NCBI RefSeq assembly: GCF_014839805.1 | Contig: NC_051134.1 | Span: forward strand, 8,649,170 to 8,713,169 | Length of the DNA stretch: 64,000 nucleotides | Source of the DNA: Manduca sexta | Lineage: Eukaryota; Arthropoda; Insecta; Lepidoptera; Sphingidae | Direction: 5' to 3' | In this document: piece after piece, positions 20,673-32,324 of the stretch | How positions within the stretch are numbered: position 1 is the stretch's first letter | Layout: each line of letters begins with the position of its first letter | Notes under the pieces: generated by a model | Seen by the model: only the letters and a program-made list of their open reading frames with translations | Told to the model about the DNA's origin: nothing | Databases searched by the model: none | Program-made: the position numbers and the translations under genes

Positions 20673-23206
20673 GTAATCAGACGTTTATCCTTAACTAGCT
20701 TTTGCCTGTGGTTTTGCCCGCGTTAAAATATTCTGGGATAAATATTTCCCGGGGTAACAAGTAGCCTATACCACTCAGGAGTAATGTAGCTGTTTATTAG
20801 TGAAAAACATTCAAAATCAGTTCAGTATTTCCTGCGATTAGCCCGTTCAAACAAACTCTTTTTAAAATATTTGAAGAGACTTGGTAAACAAGCACGCTTC
20901 TGTATTTGAAAGAGGTAAGCTGATGCTTGTAGATTTCTGAGTTTCAATTTATTGTATTATATTACAGTACGCCAACAGCATAATATATAATTTACGAAAT
21001 CATAGATAAAAAATCTTACATTATATCCAAAAGCGCGTGTTGCGGAAAGTAAATTTGGAAGTACTGACATAATTCTTAAAATTCTGGCACTAAGGAAGGT
21101 CATTATTAACCAACATCAAGAAAGAGACTATCAATTCGTGTGTTTATATATTTTTTTTATTTATTGCTTTAACTCCGAGGAGTGTGACTTAGTTAGCTTC
21201 CTTTTTTAACCGACTTCAAAAAAAGAGGAGGTTCTCAATTCGACTGTATTTCTTTTGTTTGTTACTTCAGAACTTTTGACTGAGTGAACCGATTTTGGTG
21301 ATTCTTTTTTATAATTAACCTTTATAGCTCAGCAGTCAGTATCATATAATATTATTATGTGTATACAATTGTGGAGTGCAATAAATTGGTGGATGATTGA
21401 ATATCGAGTGGTCCTTTACCGACTTCCAAAAAGGATTGTAAATTCACGTCTATACATTGACATTAATTGCTTTGAGAAGTGCGGGCCGATTTCCATGATT
21501 CCTATTTTCAGTGTAAAGTATCCAATATAATTGTTGCAATACCTATTTTAAAATTATTTACATTTTCAGATGAAAGTGTGGGGGATTAAGCCAAACGAAG
21601 TTTATCATCGATGATTATGAAGACAGGCCACGCACACTTCGTGTGAAAATTATACCGGTCCGGGTAATAATATAATAAATAAAATACATAATATAGTAGG
21701 TATAAATTACTGCCTCTTTGGCGTAGTTTTACTGCACGCGCCGTACGGCAGCAGACTGAGGTTGGTCTTGGGTTCGAATCCCGGGTCTGCTTATTATCAG
21801 CTCGAAGTCTGGAATTTGTGCTCGATATGGCGATAGGCTCGCCCCCTATCACATCCCGGGAATATACATTTGGCGAAAAGTGGGTGCCCTGGTTGCGCCC
21901 CTGCATACCCCTTCGGGGATAAATACGTGATAATGTGTGTGCCTGTGTAAGTATTAATAACTTAAATGCATGTTGTGTTCACTAATTTTAAGAATTAAAC
22001 AAAAATTTATATATTTTGTAATTTAAATATTTTTAAGAGTAAGATATTTGTATATTTCAGGCTGTGAATGAAATAAAATAAAAAACATAGGTGACAATAT
22101 AGCATTCTTAATATTAAAAAAAAATAGCTGTGAAACTATATCATTAGTAAAACATATTATAAAATTTGTTCTATTCGATTTTTTATGTTATAATTTATCT
22201 CGACGTTTCGATTCAGCAGCCCTGGTCACAGAGATGTTGAAGTGATCTTCCGAAAAGCCAAAGTTACAATATGTACCTACACTTTACATTATACACGAAA
22301 AATAGGTATAATAAAATTGTTAGACGTCGAGAGATAATTATATTATAAAAAACCGCAATAAAGTCTAAATATTTTTTACGCATACCTACACAATGCAAAA
22401 ATAACTTAATTTTAACAAGTCGCGTTCAAACAACTGATGAATCTCCCATACTTTGTTAACTGGTTAAGAAATATATGATACTAATAGTATAAACCACGTC
22501 CTATAAGCTGTAAAGTATAAATAAAACAGGCCGGTGCATCGGCGATAGCCTAGTTGGGTGTGAAACGGTTTGCCGAGACTAATGTCCGCAGGTTCAAATC
22601 GCAAGGGCACACACCTCTGACTTTTATAAATTTATGTGTGTATTCTTTATTGCTTGTTTTACCGGTGAAGGAAAACATCGTGAAGAAATCTGAGAAATTC
22701 TCTATAGGAATTTCGAAGGTATGTGAAGTCTACCTATCCACACTAGGCCAGCGAGGTGGACTAAGGCCTAATCTCTCTCAGTAATAGAGGAGGCCCGTGC
22801 CCAACTGTGGGACAGTATATAATATAGAGCTGGTATAATTATTATTATTTTAAATAGATCTAACTCTACCGACTGTCGATAAAAGTCTCGTCAGTTAACG
22901 TTATTTTGGTCTAAACTATATCAGATTCTTTATCCTCTTATCGTTCCAAAACAAATCTTTGTATGCTCCAATGAGTGAAAATACCAAAATAATTCTTTAT
23001 TTTTTAAATTACAGGACATACAGTCATTTGATTACACTACATCAGAACCAAAATGGGTCGTAAACGTTGGACCCGATGCGACCGAAGCAGAAGTAAACGA
23101 TGAGCTAGTTAATAATATATTCTACGAAGTTAGAGTGCAGGCACTTACTAAAAATCTAGAGGGACCCTACTCTGAGGTGTTAAGAGCAGCCACAGATGTT
23201 TTTTAA
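20478..23206 (+). CDS. Small secreted protein with one fibronectin type III domain, 3 exons
   Basis: Exons are 20478-20672, 21570-21599 and 23015-23206, giving 195+30+192 nt and 138 codons plus TAA from the first ATG. I prefer the ATG at 20502 (130 residues), because MKLVILMILGLSVTNG is then a clean N-terminal signal peptide. The mature part is a single FN3 fold: the Pro-rich start PAPHVNNV, the B-strand IRLQWEPV, the C-strand ITGYRMKVW and the late strand YEVRVQALT followed by EGPYSE. No transmembrane segment or second domain follows, so an extracellular product is expected; ligand and pathway are unknown. The weak point is exon 2, only 30 bp with a poor GTTTAT donor, so a variant exon is possible. 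Neighbouring repeats are intronic. A small insect single-FN3 secreted protein is the nearest description I can give. Confidence 0.72.
21205..21530 (+). repeat. 'ACCGACTT' family element in FN3 intron 1
   Basis: It begins TTTAACCGACTTCAAAAAAAG and includes 'CAGAACTTTTGACTGAGTG'. A second 'ACCGACTTCCAAAAAGG' motif occurs at about 21418, suggesting two adjoining copies. Confidence 0.6.
21570..21599 (+). CDS. FN3 gene exon 2 (30 bp, tentative)
   Basis: The acceptor is CATTTTCAG. It encodes MKVWGIKPNE, which continues the FN3 C-strand after GYR. The donor GTTTAT (21600) is weak, and the frame would stop 12 nt further on if unspliced. Confidence 0.5.
21711..21945 (+). mobile_element. SINE-2 copy in FN3 intron 2
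   Basis: The tRNA-like head has GGTTCGAATCCCGGG at about 21771. The 'GATATGGCGATAGGCTCG' block follows, then a 3' end containing 'CCCTTCGGGGATAAA'. Confidence 0.75.
22190..22370 (+). mobile_element. Fold-back type element related to the 28.8-kb family
   Basis: The CGACGTTTCG motif (22200-22209) and, about 120 bases later, 'AGACGTCGAGAGATAATTAT' mirror the start of the element. It lies in FN3 intron 2. Confidence 0.35.
22541..22851 (+). mobile_element. SINE-1 copy in FN3 intron 2
   Basis: The tRNA-like head GGCGATAGCCTAGTTGGGTG, a B box of GGTTCAAATCGC (one change) and the 3' body to TATAATTATTATTATT are all present. A short internal deletion lies around 22684. The open frame across it is not a gene. 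Confidence 0.85.
23015..23206 (+). CDS. FN3 gene exon 3 (C-terminal half of FN3)
   Basis: The acceptor is AATTACAG. It encodes 63 residues starting DIQSFDYTTSEPKW, with YEVRVQALTKNLEGPYSEV, the last FN3 strands, then TAA at 23204-23206. Confidence 0.75.
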   Translation, partial: DIQSFDYTTSEPKWVVNVGPDATEAEVNDELVNNIFYEVRVQALTKNLEGPYSEVLRAATDVF

Positions 23207-23253
23207 TAAGTCCTTCTGTAAATAAATACTCTAGAACATGTAACTCTCATCCT

Positions 23254-23259
23254 AATAAA
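23254..23259 (+). promoter_or_regulatory. FN3 gene polyadenylation signal
   Basis: AATAAA lies 48 bases after the stop codon. Another AATAAA occurs at 23221. Confidence 0.5.
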
Positions 23260-23268
23260 AGAATTTTC

Positions 23269-23589
23269 ATGGCATTTGGGGGAATGGAAATTTTGGCCAA
23301 CCAATCGTCGATGCTACATCAACCTATTACTATCGAAAAGCAAAATTCGAACCTAAATAAATCGGAACATGTTGAAGATCTTCCTTCTGGTTTTATTATC
23401 TGCTTCTGGCAGTGGTGGAAATCTTCATGTGCAAGAAACTCCAATAATGTGATAACTGCTGTATTGGTTATGGATTTAAATGATGGTTCGATGGCATATC
23501 AAGGTCATTTGCAATTGTGTTGGCCTAAAGCTACCATCTATCTACGAGGAAAAGATTTAAGAATCTTTAGAAATAATGTCTTGGTTTGA
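23269..23589 (+). other. Unassigned 106-codon open frame after the FN3 gene
   Basis: It starts 63 bases past the FN3 stop and after its AATAAA. Composition is moderate and no domain, signal peptide or known motif is recognised. It may be chance, or 3' UTR of a longer FN3 transcript. Confidence 0.15.
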
Positions 23590-24224
23590 ATGGTTTATGT
23601 TTAAAATATGGCAATGAATTAAGAAAACATATTTTTAGTACTAGAATTTACGCTGCAGTTTCTTGTTAATTGCACTTAACTTTATACAAATATTACTTAT
23701 TATCTTTATTATACTATTATATTATGTATCCTACAATAAATGATTATTTCGTGGATTTGATTAAACTTCGATTGACTTTGTTCCACTGATTCCGCCGATT
23801 ACGGATTTTTTAATTTATGCTAAAACATGACGTTACCCATCGGACTGAACACAATTATTTTGTAAAAAATAAGCTACCAAATAATCAAATACAATGATAA
23901 GAACTTAATATAAATTATCCATTTTCATTCAACATAACAAACCAATGTAACTTAAGGAAGTAAACGAGAGAAAGTCAAACAAAAACCTTGTCATGCCGCT
24001 ATCCTGTATAAGATTAGGGATAACCGGGATAGTTCTGACACATGTCACCTGTTTCATTCGCTTGTAATGCCTGTTTTGACACGGGACGGGAAAAACTATT
24101 GAGAACGGTACTAGATTAAGAGCTTACGAAAGACTGAATGAGTGAAACTATACGAAAACCAATTTTAAGTTATTCTACCGCGGTAGAACAAAAATGGCTT
24201 GAGGTTGCATCAGTTCTTCCACGT
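23590..24224. other. Unique noncoding DNA
   Basis: No gene or known repeat was recognised. Confidence 0.4.
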
Positions 24225-24536
24225 AATTTTTTTTTTATTTCTTTGAATTACTAGACGAGCTTGCCGTTCGCCTGCTGGTAAGCAATACGACCGCCCATAA
24301 ACAGCAGAAACACCATCCAACATCTTGAATTACAAAGTATTATTAGGTATTCCACTGCGCTCGCCATCCTAAGACACGAGATGTTCAGTTTTATTATGTC
24401 CAGTAGTTACACTGGCTACAATGTCCTTTAAACCGGAACACAACAGTGAATACACATTGCTGCTTGCCCACACATATTGACATTGCGGTGGTACCTAGCC
24501 AAGCGGACTCTCAGATATGAGAGACTACCATCAGTA
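24225..24536 (-). mobile_element. Dispersed retroelement RE1 copy
   Basis: It runs from a T-run through 'CTAGACGAGCTTGCCGTTCG' to 'GAGAGACTACCATCAG'. The copy is nearly complete, with its A-tail on the minus strand. Confidence 0.75.
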
Positions 24537-26105
24537 AGAATGAGCCTACATGTAGACACACTGACCACAGCGTCGTTCTACATTCTATATCTTCTCATAC
24601 GTAAGTAAACAATTGTTTTTCATCAAAATATCCTAAACATACCCTATAATTGGATACAATGGAGCTCTACTATACAATACATAGGCCGTATTATTTCGAC
24701 GTGGTAAGAAGCTCTACCACACAATTCATTCTAGAACATTTTCGGTGTAGTAAACATAAAACAGACAGACGTACAGATTATCTGATTATCTACAGGATGG
24801 TAGTAAAAAGTAAGTGAAGCTCGGAGCTCACCTCAGCGAAAATGCAATTAGATTTGTCTCGGGAGAGTGACGCGACCGGCATCTATAGTGCGAGAGCTAG
24901 GAACAACATTCGCTGCGAATATTGTTGAGCCTTTAAATATTGCTCTTATTACTAATGACTTAGTAGTTAAAATGCAATGAAGAGTTATTTTAAAAATGAG
25001 CAAACATAAACGATAATTATAAATTATTCATCATCTTATAAAGTGTGAACTGCACCATTACCTTCAGGTTTTTTTATGTATTTTCTGATATTCAATATAA
25101 AAATTTTCATCGTTAGACATGAAACAGATACTACCGATATATATTTATGCATAACATTTTATTATTCCATATTTATTTTACCACTCAAAAATCTATCTAA
25201 AATTAAGGAATTTGTATCTTTTAAAAGTCCACAGTGCACGTGCAGATGCAAAAAAAAAATGTTTATTTCAGATTAAAATCTAACTATATCTCCATCATAC
25301 GGTTTTAGTTTATTAAATCCATTAAATAAAAGGCTACCGAGCTCTCGCACTACACAAACCCCCATCTGATTTCCATATAAATTGTAGCTAACTCACGTGG
25401 CATCTCTTACTTTTAACTGCTGTAACCGCACTCTGGCGACCATCCCTCCCACTCCCACCCCAGCAGACCAGTAAAAATACTGCAATTAATACGCTTTATG
25501 CTGTCTAGTTTTTGTGGATTGTCTGCCTTGGGTACAGTTTGTTTATAATTAGGCTTCAAATATTGCCTGAGACTATTTGCCAAGCACTGAGATAGTCGAC
25601 ATGAGTTTTTTTTATATTTTTATTAAAAAATAAAAACCCCGAATCGCGTACCGTAGTTCCTCATCATATTTAAGGAATATATTTAAAAAATAAACTATTT
25701 ACTTATTAAAAATCTATCACATTAATTTAATCGCGTACTTTGTAGTGAAATGAATAATGTTTTAATTCCGATCCCTAGCAAGGCAGTTTATAGTCAATTC
25801 GTTGACTAAAACACGGATTATCCAGCGTAATACTTAGGGCCATGTGACATTCAAAATGATTTTATTATATTCACTAAAACTTGGTGATCTGAAGTGGCAT
25901 AACCTCTGTCTACTGTTAAATATATGCTTGCAATAAATTAAACAAAATAATAAGATATATAAAACGCGTTCAGCTCAATTGCCAAACTCAATCCCATCCA
26001 AAAAAAATCATTGACGAACAAAAAACAATCGGAATCAAACAATCAGAATATCATAACATAATCCATTACGAAGATTCGCGGAATTGTGTACATCCATCAC
26101 ATACA
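24537..26105. other. Unique DNA, possibly regulatory
   Basis: No gene was found. The stretches at 24820-24915 and 25330-25470 are less AT-rich than their surroundings and not recognised as repeats. Confidence 0.3.
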
Positions 26106-26136
26106 GGGAGGGAATGGGTGGGGGGTTAAGGGGGGG
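26106..26136 (+). other. G-quadruplex-type tract
   Basis: Four runs of three or more G are separated by loops of 1 to 4 bases within 31 bp. This fits the canonical intramolecular quadruplex pattern. Confidence 0.75.
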
Positions 26137-28089
26137 TCATAGCGACTTAGCGGACAGTGTAATTCAATTTGGCAAATAAGATTTCCCGTCAAGTTACCTG
26201 CACTGACGCTCTTTCGTATATCCATTTTGTTGCGACTTGTCACGACCAATGTTTGTGCCAATGTTGGTCAAGTTTGGGAAGTTGGGTGAAAATATTTTGG
26301 ATATAAATATTAAGTAAACTCAAGTTTTGTGCATTTTTGAGACGCATATTGCCTTCTAATTAAAATAGATGTTGTTGATGATGAGCCACTTACTCAAACA
26401 GAATAACATTAAAAAGCATTATAACAAAATATTTATTTACATACGACATTAAAAAACTTTCAAGTGACAAGTAAGTACAAAAAACATTTCACCGAGGGTT
26501 CGGAATTCAAATAATGAAAACCAAAACTATATTTCACAAAAAAGTATTTGCGTCGCCTAAATGTAATGCTGTAAGACCAGTAACACGACTTCAAAGGCAT
26601 TAAAACTGAAACACGGAAAATAATGCTTGGTGGTAGAAGAGGTAAAGAAATATTTACCCAGTCTTCTATACGAGACTCCTAGTATTCAACCATGAACATT
26701 AGAAACATTCAAACCGCATTGTAATCGAAAATATTACACCAAAATATACTTTTCATTTGTAACAAATACATAATCCAAACGTCAAATGTTTGGCCAACAT
26801 CGGGCCGGAATTAGATTGGAACAAGTGGGGTCAAGTGGGGACGCGAAATGGACGATGACAATGTCGCCAATATGAAATTACATCCGCATCGCTTACGTGG
26901 AAATGCGAGGTGGGGAAACTTTTCAATACAATATTCTTTAGTATAAATGAAAGTAAACAAAGCATTAGACTTAGAAGAAAACTTTTATCTTGATTCAAAT
27001 GGAAAGTACGTTAATATGAAAAAAAAATTATAGATATTCAATTTTTTATTACATAACTTTTTTTTCATTAAATACTCCTAATCTACAATAAATCAAATTG
27101 ATATTTAATTTTATTAATACAGTATTAAATTTATTAACAAGCATTTTCGAACCATGAATAACTTTGAAGAACAAGGCATTAAACAGCATTACAAAATGTT
27201 AAGCATTGTACAAAGGTCTGGTGAAAGTTGAATGATTTCTCGTTAACAAGAAAATAATAAAGTGAAAAAAAATGCCAACGTCCACAACACCTAACAAAAC
27301 ATTGAGAAAGTTTGTTCACACCTTACGACATCTAATAAATAAATTAGGATGGTATGAATTCCATTTTTTTTATATATCATTGGTACAATCATTGTTGGTG
27401 GTGTTGGTATTTACTAAATTTAAAAAAAATATAAAATGTATTTCATAACTAACAAACTTTTCATACAAATGTATGTTGTTATGAACGAGTCGCTTCTATA
27501 ATTATGATACCAATTCAAAAACAATAGCAATGGTGACGCCTGCAATGCATTCAAAACATCGTATAGGACTTGAAGACTCAAAATACTAAGCACATAAAGT
27601 TACAGTCATAAATCTACTACAACCAAAACGTGAATACAAAATATGAAATCGTAAACCCAACAAATCGTAGGGTACGAACGCACCGACACTGTCCTACAGC
27701 ATTTCTAAATCAAAACACGGTCGGTTACCCACGAGAGTGACTTGCGGAAAATTGGAAAACGAAACAAGGTGAAAAATATTATTAAGTGGAGCGCTCAGCA
27801 CCGCCCCAGCCTCCCCTCGCAGTCGCCACGGCACCCGTGGGACATCGTTGATTCAACATTGTGATTTTGAATTTAGGTGTTATTATTTTTAGAGTTTTTA
27901 AATTGCAGGTGAGAACAAGGTCATCTTTGTACTTTGTTACTAATTAAATAACTACTTTTTTGTAATTAATTTTTATATTGGGTTTTTCTCATACGGATAT
28001 CTGAGTAGTTACTGCCATTTTTTTTATTTTAACTCCAAAATACTAAGTAAAGACTTTTGATATGCTTTATGGATATTACTGCCAAATAA
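26137..28089. other. Unique DNA with a candidate 5' exon near 27790-27908
   Basis: Mostly AT-rich. A GC-rich patch (about 27790-27840) is followed by a site reading TTGCAG|GTGAGA at 27908/27909, which would be a good donor for a plus-strand untranslated exon. No coding signal was seen. Confidence 0.25.
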
Positions 28090-28290
28090 GTAGGATGGAG
28101 CAGACATGTGCTGGAGTGGAAACCGCGATTAAAGTAGACGTAGTGGGGGACGCCCTACTGCTCGATTGACCGATGACTTGAAGTGCGCCGGGTTGTGAAT
28201 GGATGCGACCAGCTCAAGACCAGGGTGGTTGGCACTCACTTGGGGAGACCTACGTACAGCAGTGGACGGTGACGGCTGATTGAATTGACT
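28090..28290 (+). mobile_element. LINE ORF2 3'-end remnant
   Basis: A broken frame still shows elements of the conserved C-terminal end of lepidopteran LINE ORF2, with 'GGTTGTGAATGGATGCGACC' and 'CCTACGTACAGCAGTGGAC'. It carries stop codons. The open frame on the opposite strand is a by-product. Confidence 0.6.
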
Positions 28291-28796
28291 TGAAGTGGGA
28301 TTTTGTTTATGAATTTTAGTCACACTCATTATGCATTGTATAGCACTTTTTAATTAAAAAATCCGTGGCATTTATTTTAAATATGTCCAAGGATTTTTTG
28401 TTAATTAATACGTATGTGTGTTCTATAATATCTACTCTGTAGAAGCAAATTATGGTAATAATTTGGTAAAGATTTCCAATATTATATTTTAATGATCAGA
28501 TTTATTGTATTTATCGCATAATTTCAAATTTTTTTTTTGCTCCTGAGTATACAATCAAAAAAAATCTTTTGTATTTCGTCTCCCTCTTACTTCAAAATAA
28601 AAACACCGATGTAAGGTGAGTGAAACACGTTCATTGCAAGTCAATCGGGTGTACAAATCGTGGGCTATCCGGGACAGGCTTTTAGCGAAGGTACGGCCGG
28701 CAAATCGACCTATTACCGGCCGGGGAGTCTTAACTCGAGGTGAGACTGTGGGAGGAATGTGGGTGTTGTATTTGTAAAAATGTTGACTAGTTTTAT

Positions 28797-28978
28797 ATTC
28801 TTCTACAGTATAATATAATGATTTCTTATGTTTACGCGAATGTTAGACATTGAAATTAAACTAATTTTCGGATTCTATCGGGATGTCTAAGACTGCAAAG
28901 TCTTCGAAACGTCGGGAGAAAAAAAATACTAACTGCGATAGAATCCGAAAATTAGTTTAATTTCAATTCTTCTACAGT
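28797..28978. mobile_element. 156-bp fold-back element with 13-bp target-site duplication
   Basis: A perfect 30-bp inverted repeat (28851-28880 and 28936-28965) encloses a 55-bp centre. The whole element (28810-28965) is bracketed by the same 13 bases, ATTCTTCTACAGT, at 28797-28809 and 28966-28978. Relatives occur at 44048, 53834, 56158, 57612 and 58325. Confidence 0.85.
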
Positions 28979-29230
28979 CTTACTTATAAAAATTTCGCAA
29001 AGCTATGCTTAGTTAAAACACAAATTTACTCGATCAGCTGTAAGTCAAAACCCACCATCTTGCCTCTTAATAAGATTTAAACTAGGAACCGGTGATGTTG
29101 ACAGCTATTTAAGCAATTCTTAACCATATTAATGCTAACACAAGTTTATAAGTAAGACTTTTTGACTTTCTTTAATCATTAAACTGTTAAAGGAACGTTT
29201 ACTCGTAAATTGACACAATCTATGCATTTA

Positions 29231-29497
29231 AAATAAAGTCCCCAAAAGATGTCCATATGTGATCGATTTTTTAAAATCTACTTAAAGGATTTTTGTACGA
29301 TTTTTACTAAAAGATAGCGCAATTCTTGAAGAATGTTTAGGTTAATAGTCTATTGCAGTTTTATGTAAATTGCCTGAAATATAACGATAACTGTTGAAGA
29401 GGTCGCGTGGTTATAAAATATTGTGGGTACGGATTTACACGGGAAAAACTATGTGACATACTGATGTCTACCTAGGCGAAGCCGCGGGGACAGCTAG
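29231..29497 (+). mobile_element. Helitron 3' portion
   Basis: It runs from 'AAATAAAGTCCCCAAAAG' to the terminal GC hairpin with GGCGAAGCCGCGG and CAGCTAG. The 5' half is missing or too decayed to see. Confidence 0.6.
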
Positions 29498-30686
29498 TTA
29501 ACAATAATTATACATTCATTTTGAAAACACTACATTAAAAATATAATTTGGTCTAACTATATCAAACCCAATTTCTAAATTTTAGAAGCCTCACAATCCT
29601 ACACTACACATCGCACTCTTAGTAAAATAATGACCCATTCCAAAATTGCCTATTTGTGGGAGTCGTCAAACAACCAATTTCTGTTTGCGACCTTTTAGTT
29701 TTTCCCTTTTTTTTCATGCTATAGATTACATTTTTTACCTATCTTTATTAAGCTCAATTTTATAGCAACTTCAAAAAAAAGTAGCAAACATAAATTAGTT
29801 TTCCGACGACTGCCACAAATTTACATTTTTTAAAATAGGTCATTATTTTATTAAAAGTGCGACAAATCAAGTACGCAACCAACCACCAAGACGATTTCCT
29901 GATACAATCAAAAATTTCTTTCAGTAAGCCAAGATTTCATATTTATTATATTTAACGTTATTGTACGGTTCCCTAGCCCGTGTAAGGTGGGACGGGCGAG
30001 CGCACATTCACAGTCGATTGGGCGCCCACCACACTCCTTTATGGCGTCCTGCTACCGACTCTGATAGCGCCAATTACCAACCGCGTGAGAATAACGGGAA
30101 CTGCCTTTTTATTAAACGGCAGAATATAGAAACCTTTACCGAATAGTTTTGTAAAAAGACATGTAGACTTCGATAATAGGTGAACATTGAGGTTCTCAAG
30201 ATACTCGGTAACACGAACCTTGTGCGAGGATTAAAAAGAACTAAGCCTTTCGAACTAGTATAGTATAGTGTAGTGCGTAATTACAACGAACAAATAATAG
30301 TTCGCTAAGTATATATAACACAAGAACAAAGCGTTTTTTATGTTATCAGACTCTAAGTGCCTAAAACATTATTCTTGGTTTAAGTAAACTTAAAACTTAG
30401 AAAATTAAGTTAGAATTGTATTGCTTATTAGTTTTATTCATTAGAGTGTAATTTATTGCTAAGAATCTGGTTCTTACAACAAAGGAAAAAAATATAAATA
30501 GTTTTATTAACATGCTAAGTGCGAGACTAGGTCTGAAACATCTTGTGCATGTCCTGCTAACAGTGTGAAAAAGAAAAGCATAGATTTTTAGCGAGGTGTG
30601 CAACGTCTTGTGCCGCAGTAATGAAAAGGATAGAGAAATCCGTGTATCTTCGAAAGAGTTAATAGTTTATATAGAGATAATCAAGG
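29498..30686. other. Unique DNA, no recognised gene
   Basis: Only short open frames without splice support were seen. Confidence 0.4.
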
Positions 30687-30839
30687 ACCTGATTCTCTAT
30701 AACACGTTATTTTCACGTAACAAGCGCGTAACGTACTTGTCGCGTTTATTACTATAGAAATTGGCATATTGGCATTTAAAGCTAAATCGAAGTTAACGTA
30801 ACAAGGCCACGTTACGAGTAACATTGTATTAGAGAATTG
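30687..30839. mobile_element. MITE, older copy of the 62.1-kb family
   Basis: The ends 'CCTGATTCTCTATAACACG' and 'GTATTAGAGAATTGC' and the internal CACGTAACAAG motif match the element at 62104-62281. Confidence 0.55.
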
Positions 30840-31039
30840 CAAACTGGAATGCAAAGCTGCTCGTTTGCAAACCTTCTGGTGGAGAAAAAATATGAATAAT
30901 AGATAAACGATACAATCTTCGAGATGTTATCGGTGAGAAGAGCAATTAATGAACTCACGTGAAACGAAACATTATTCGGAAGGTACGAAGAGAGAGGAAG
31001 TAGTCTTAAAACTCTTTTACTTCTTAAGCTCTACCTATA

Positions 31040-31857
31040 TCTATACTTATAATAAATCTGTAGAGAGGTCAATTCTTTACATGAAATATATTTCCAAAAT
31101 AACTATCAGGGGGTGATTAGGGATCGATACTGATGCCAAAAATGCAATTAGTAAAATTTTTGTCTGTCTGTCTGTCTGTATAACCGTTATAGAAACAAAA
31201 ACTACTCGACGGATTTTAACGAAACTTGGTACAATTATTTGTCATACTCCTGTGCTGGTTATAGTATACTTTTCATCACGCTACAATTAATAGGAGCAGA
31301 GCAGTGAAGGGAAATGTTGGGAAAACGGGAGAAGTTACTCCATTTTTAAGCTTCCGTCGCGTGTGCAACCTTAATGGTTAAAGCTACGCAGAAATCATGT
31401 ATGACGGAAATGTTCTCCTTAAAATTCTGTAAAAAATATCCCTCGACAGCATATGTCTATCTTTTATGGTTGACTCACAATAACACGTGTAACTCCCGAT
31501 AGCTTAGCAGTTCGAAGCTTTCTCATTATATTTGACTACTCTTACGTTTATAACACTCTCAGTCATCCCTAATTAAAAAGTTAACATTATTAAATATTCC
31601 TTAAAAAGATTCATAGAAATCGGTATAGAAACACCAAAGTTATACATGAAATACGCTAATAATAAGCCATCACGCGTGAATACTGAATCATGCTATAAGC
31701 TTCCTTCGATTTCATCAGGATCCCATCATCAGACCCTGACAGAACAATCGGACCACCTGCATACCACCATACTTAAAAAAACATCCCGACAAATTGAGCA
31801 CCTCCTCCATTTTTGAAGTCCTAAATCCACGCGGGCGAAGCTGCGAGCGGAAGCTAG
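31040..31857 (+). mobile_element. Helitron-like element, family A, apparently complete
   Basis: 5' TCTATACTTATAATAAATC; 3' hairpin GCGGGCGAAGCTGCGAGC followed by GGAAGCTAG (31854-31857). About 818 bp, with no protein-coding capacity. Its first ~510 bases are nearly identical to 706-1223, implying recent activity. The open frame on the minus strand near the 3' end is a by-product. Confidence 0.75.
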
Positions 31858-31940
31858 TTCATAATATAAGACGGTATAATACACGTCGACAATGACCATA
31901 AGTTTAGATATTTGGTTCAAGAAAAGTGTAAAAAAATTAA

Positions 31941-32060
31941 AGCCATGTCCACACTATTCCGTCACGCATTTACAGCGTATAGCGGTCAGTCCCTTAGATT
32001 TTGTTACCTCTAGCGGGAAATGGCCTCCCGCGATACCTCGCTGTCCTAACGTGGTCACGA
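31941..32060. mobile_element. Possible decayed MITE
   Basis: 'GCCATGTCCACACTATTCC' resembles the end of the 15.45-kb MITE. No clear second end was seen. Confidence 0.2.
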
Positions 32061-32121
32061 TGTAAACCGGTATTCTATAGACTCTCACATTTACAGGAAA
32101 ATAAGAAAAGATACATCAATA

Positions 32122-32324
32122 CATATTATAAAACAAAGTCACCTTTTCGGTCTGTCTGTATGTTATCGATTTTCTCAAAATCTACTGAACGGATTTTTAT
32201 GAAGTTTCATATGGAGCTAGTTTAAGACCCTGGGAAGGTTATAAGACTATCCCGGGAAAATATATAGCGGGACTTTAATCCCGGTAAATTCCTTTACGCG
32301 GGCGAAGCAGCGATCAAAAGCTAC
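32122..32324 (+). mobile_element. Helitron 3' portion
   Basis: 'AAAACAAAGTCACC', 'GTCTGTCTGTATGTTATCG' and the terminal GCGGGCGAAGCAGCG followed by AAAAGCTAC are present. Confidence 0.65.

Noticed and set aside
28129..28329. 66-codon minus-strand frame
   Set aside because: It is the reverse strand of a LINE ORF2 remnant.
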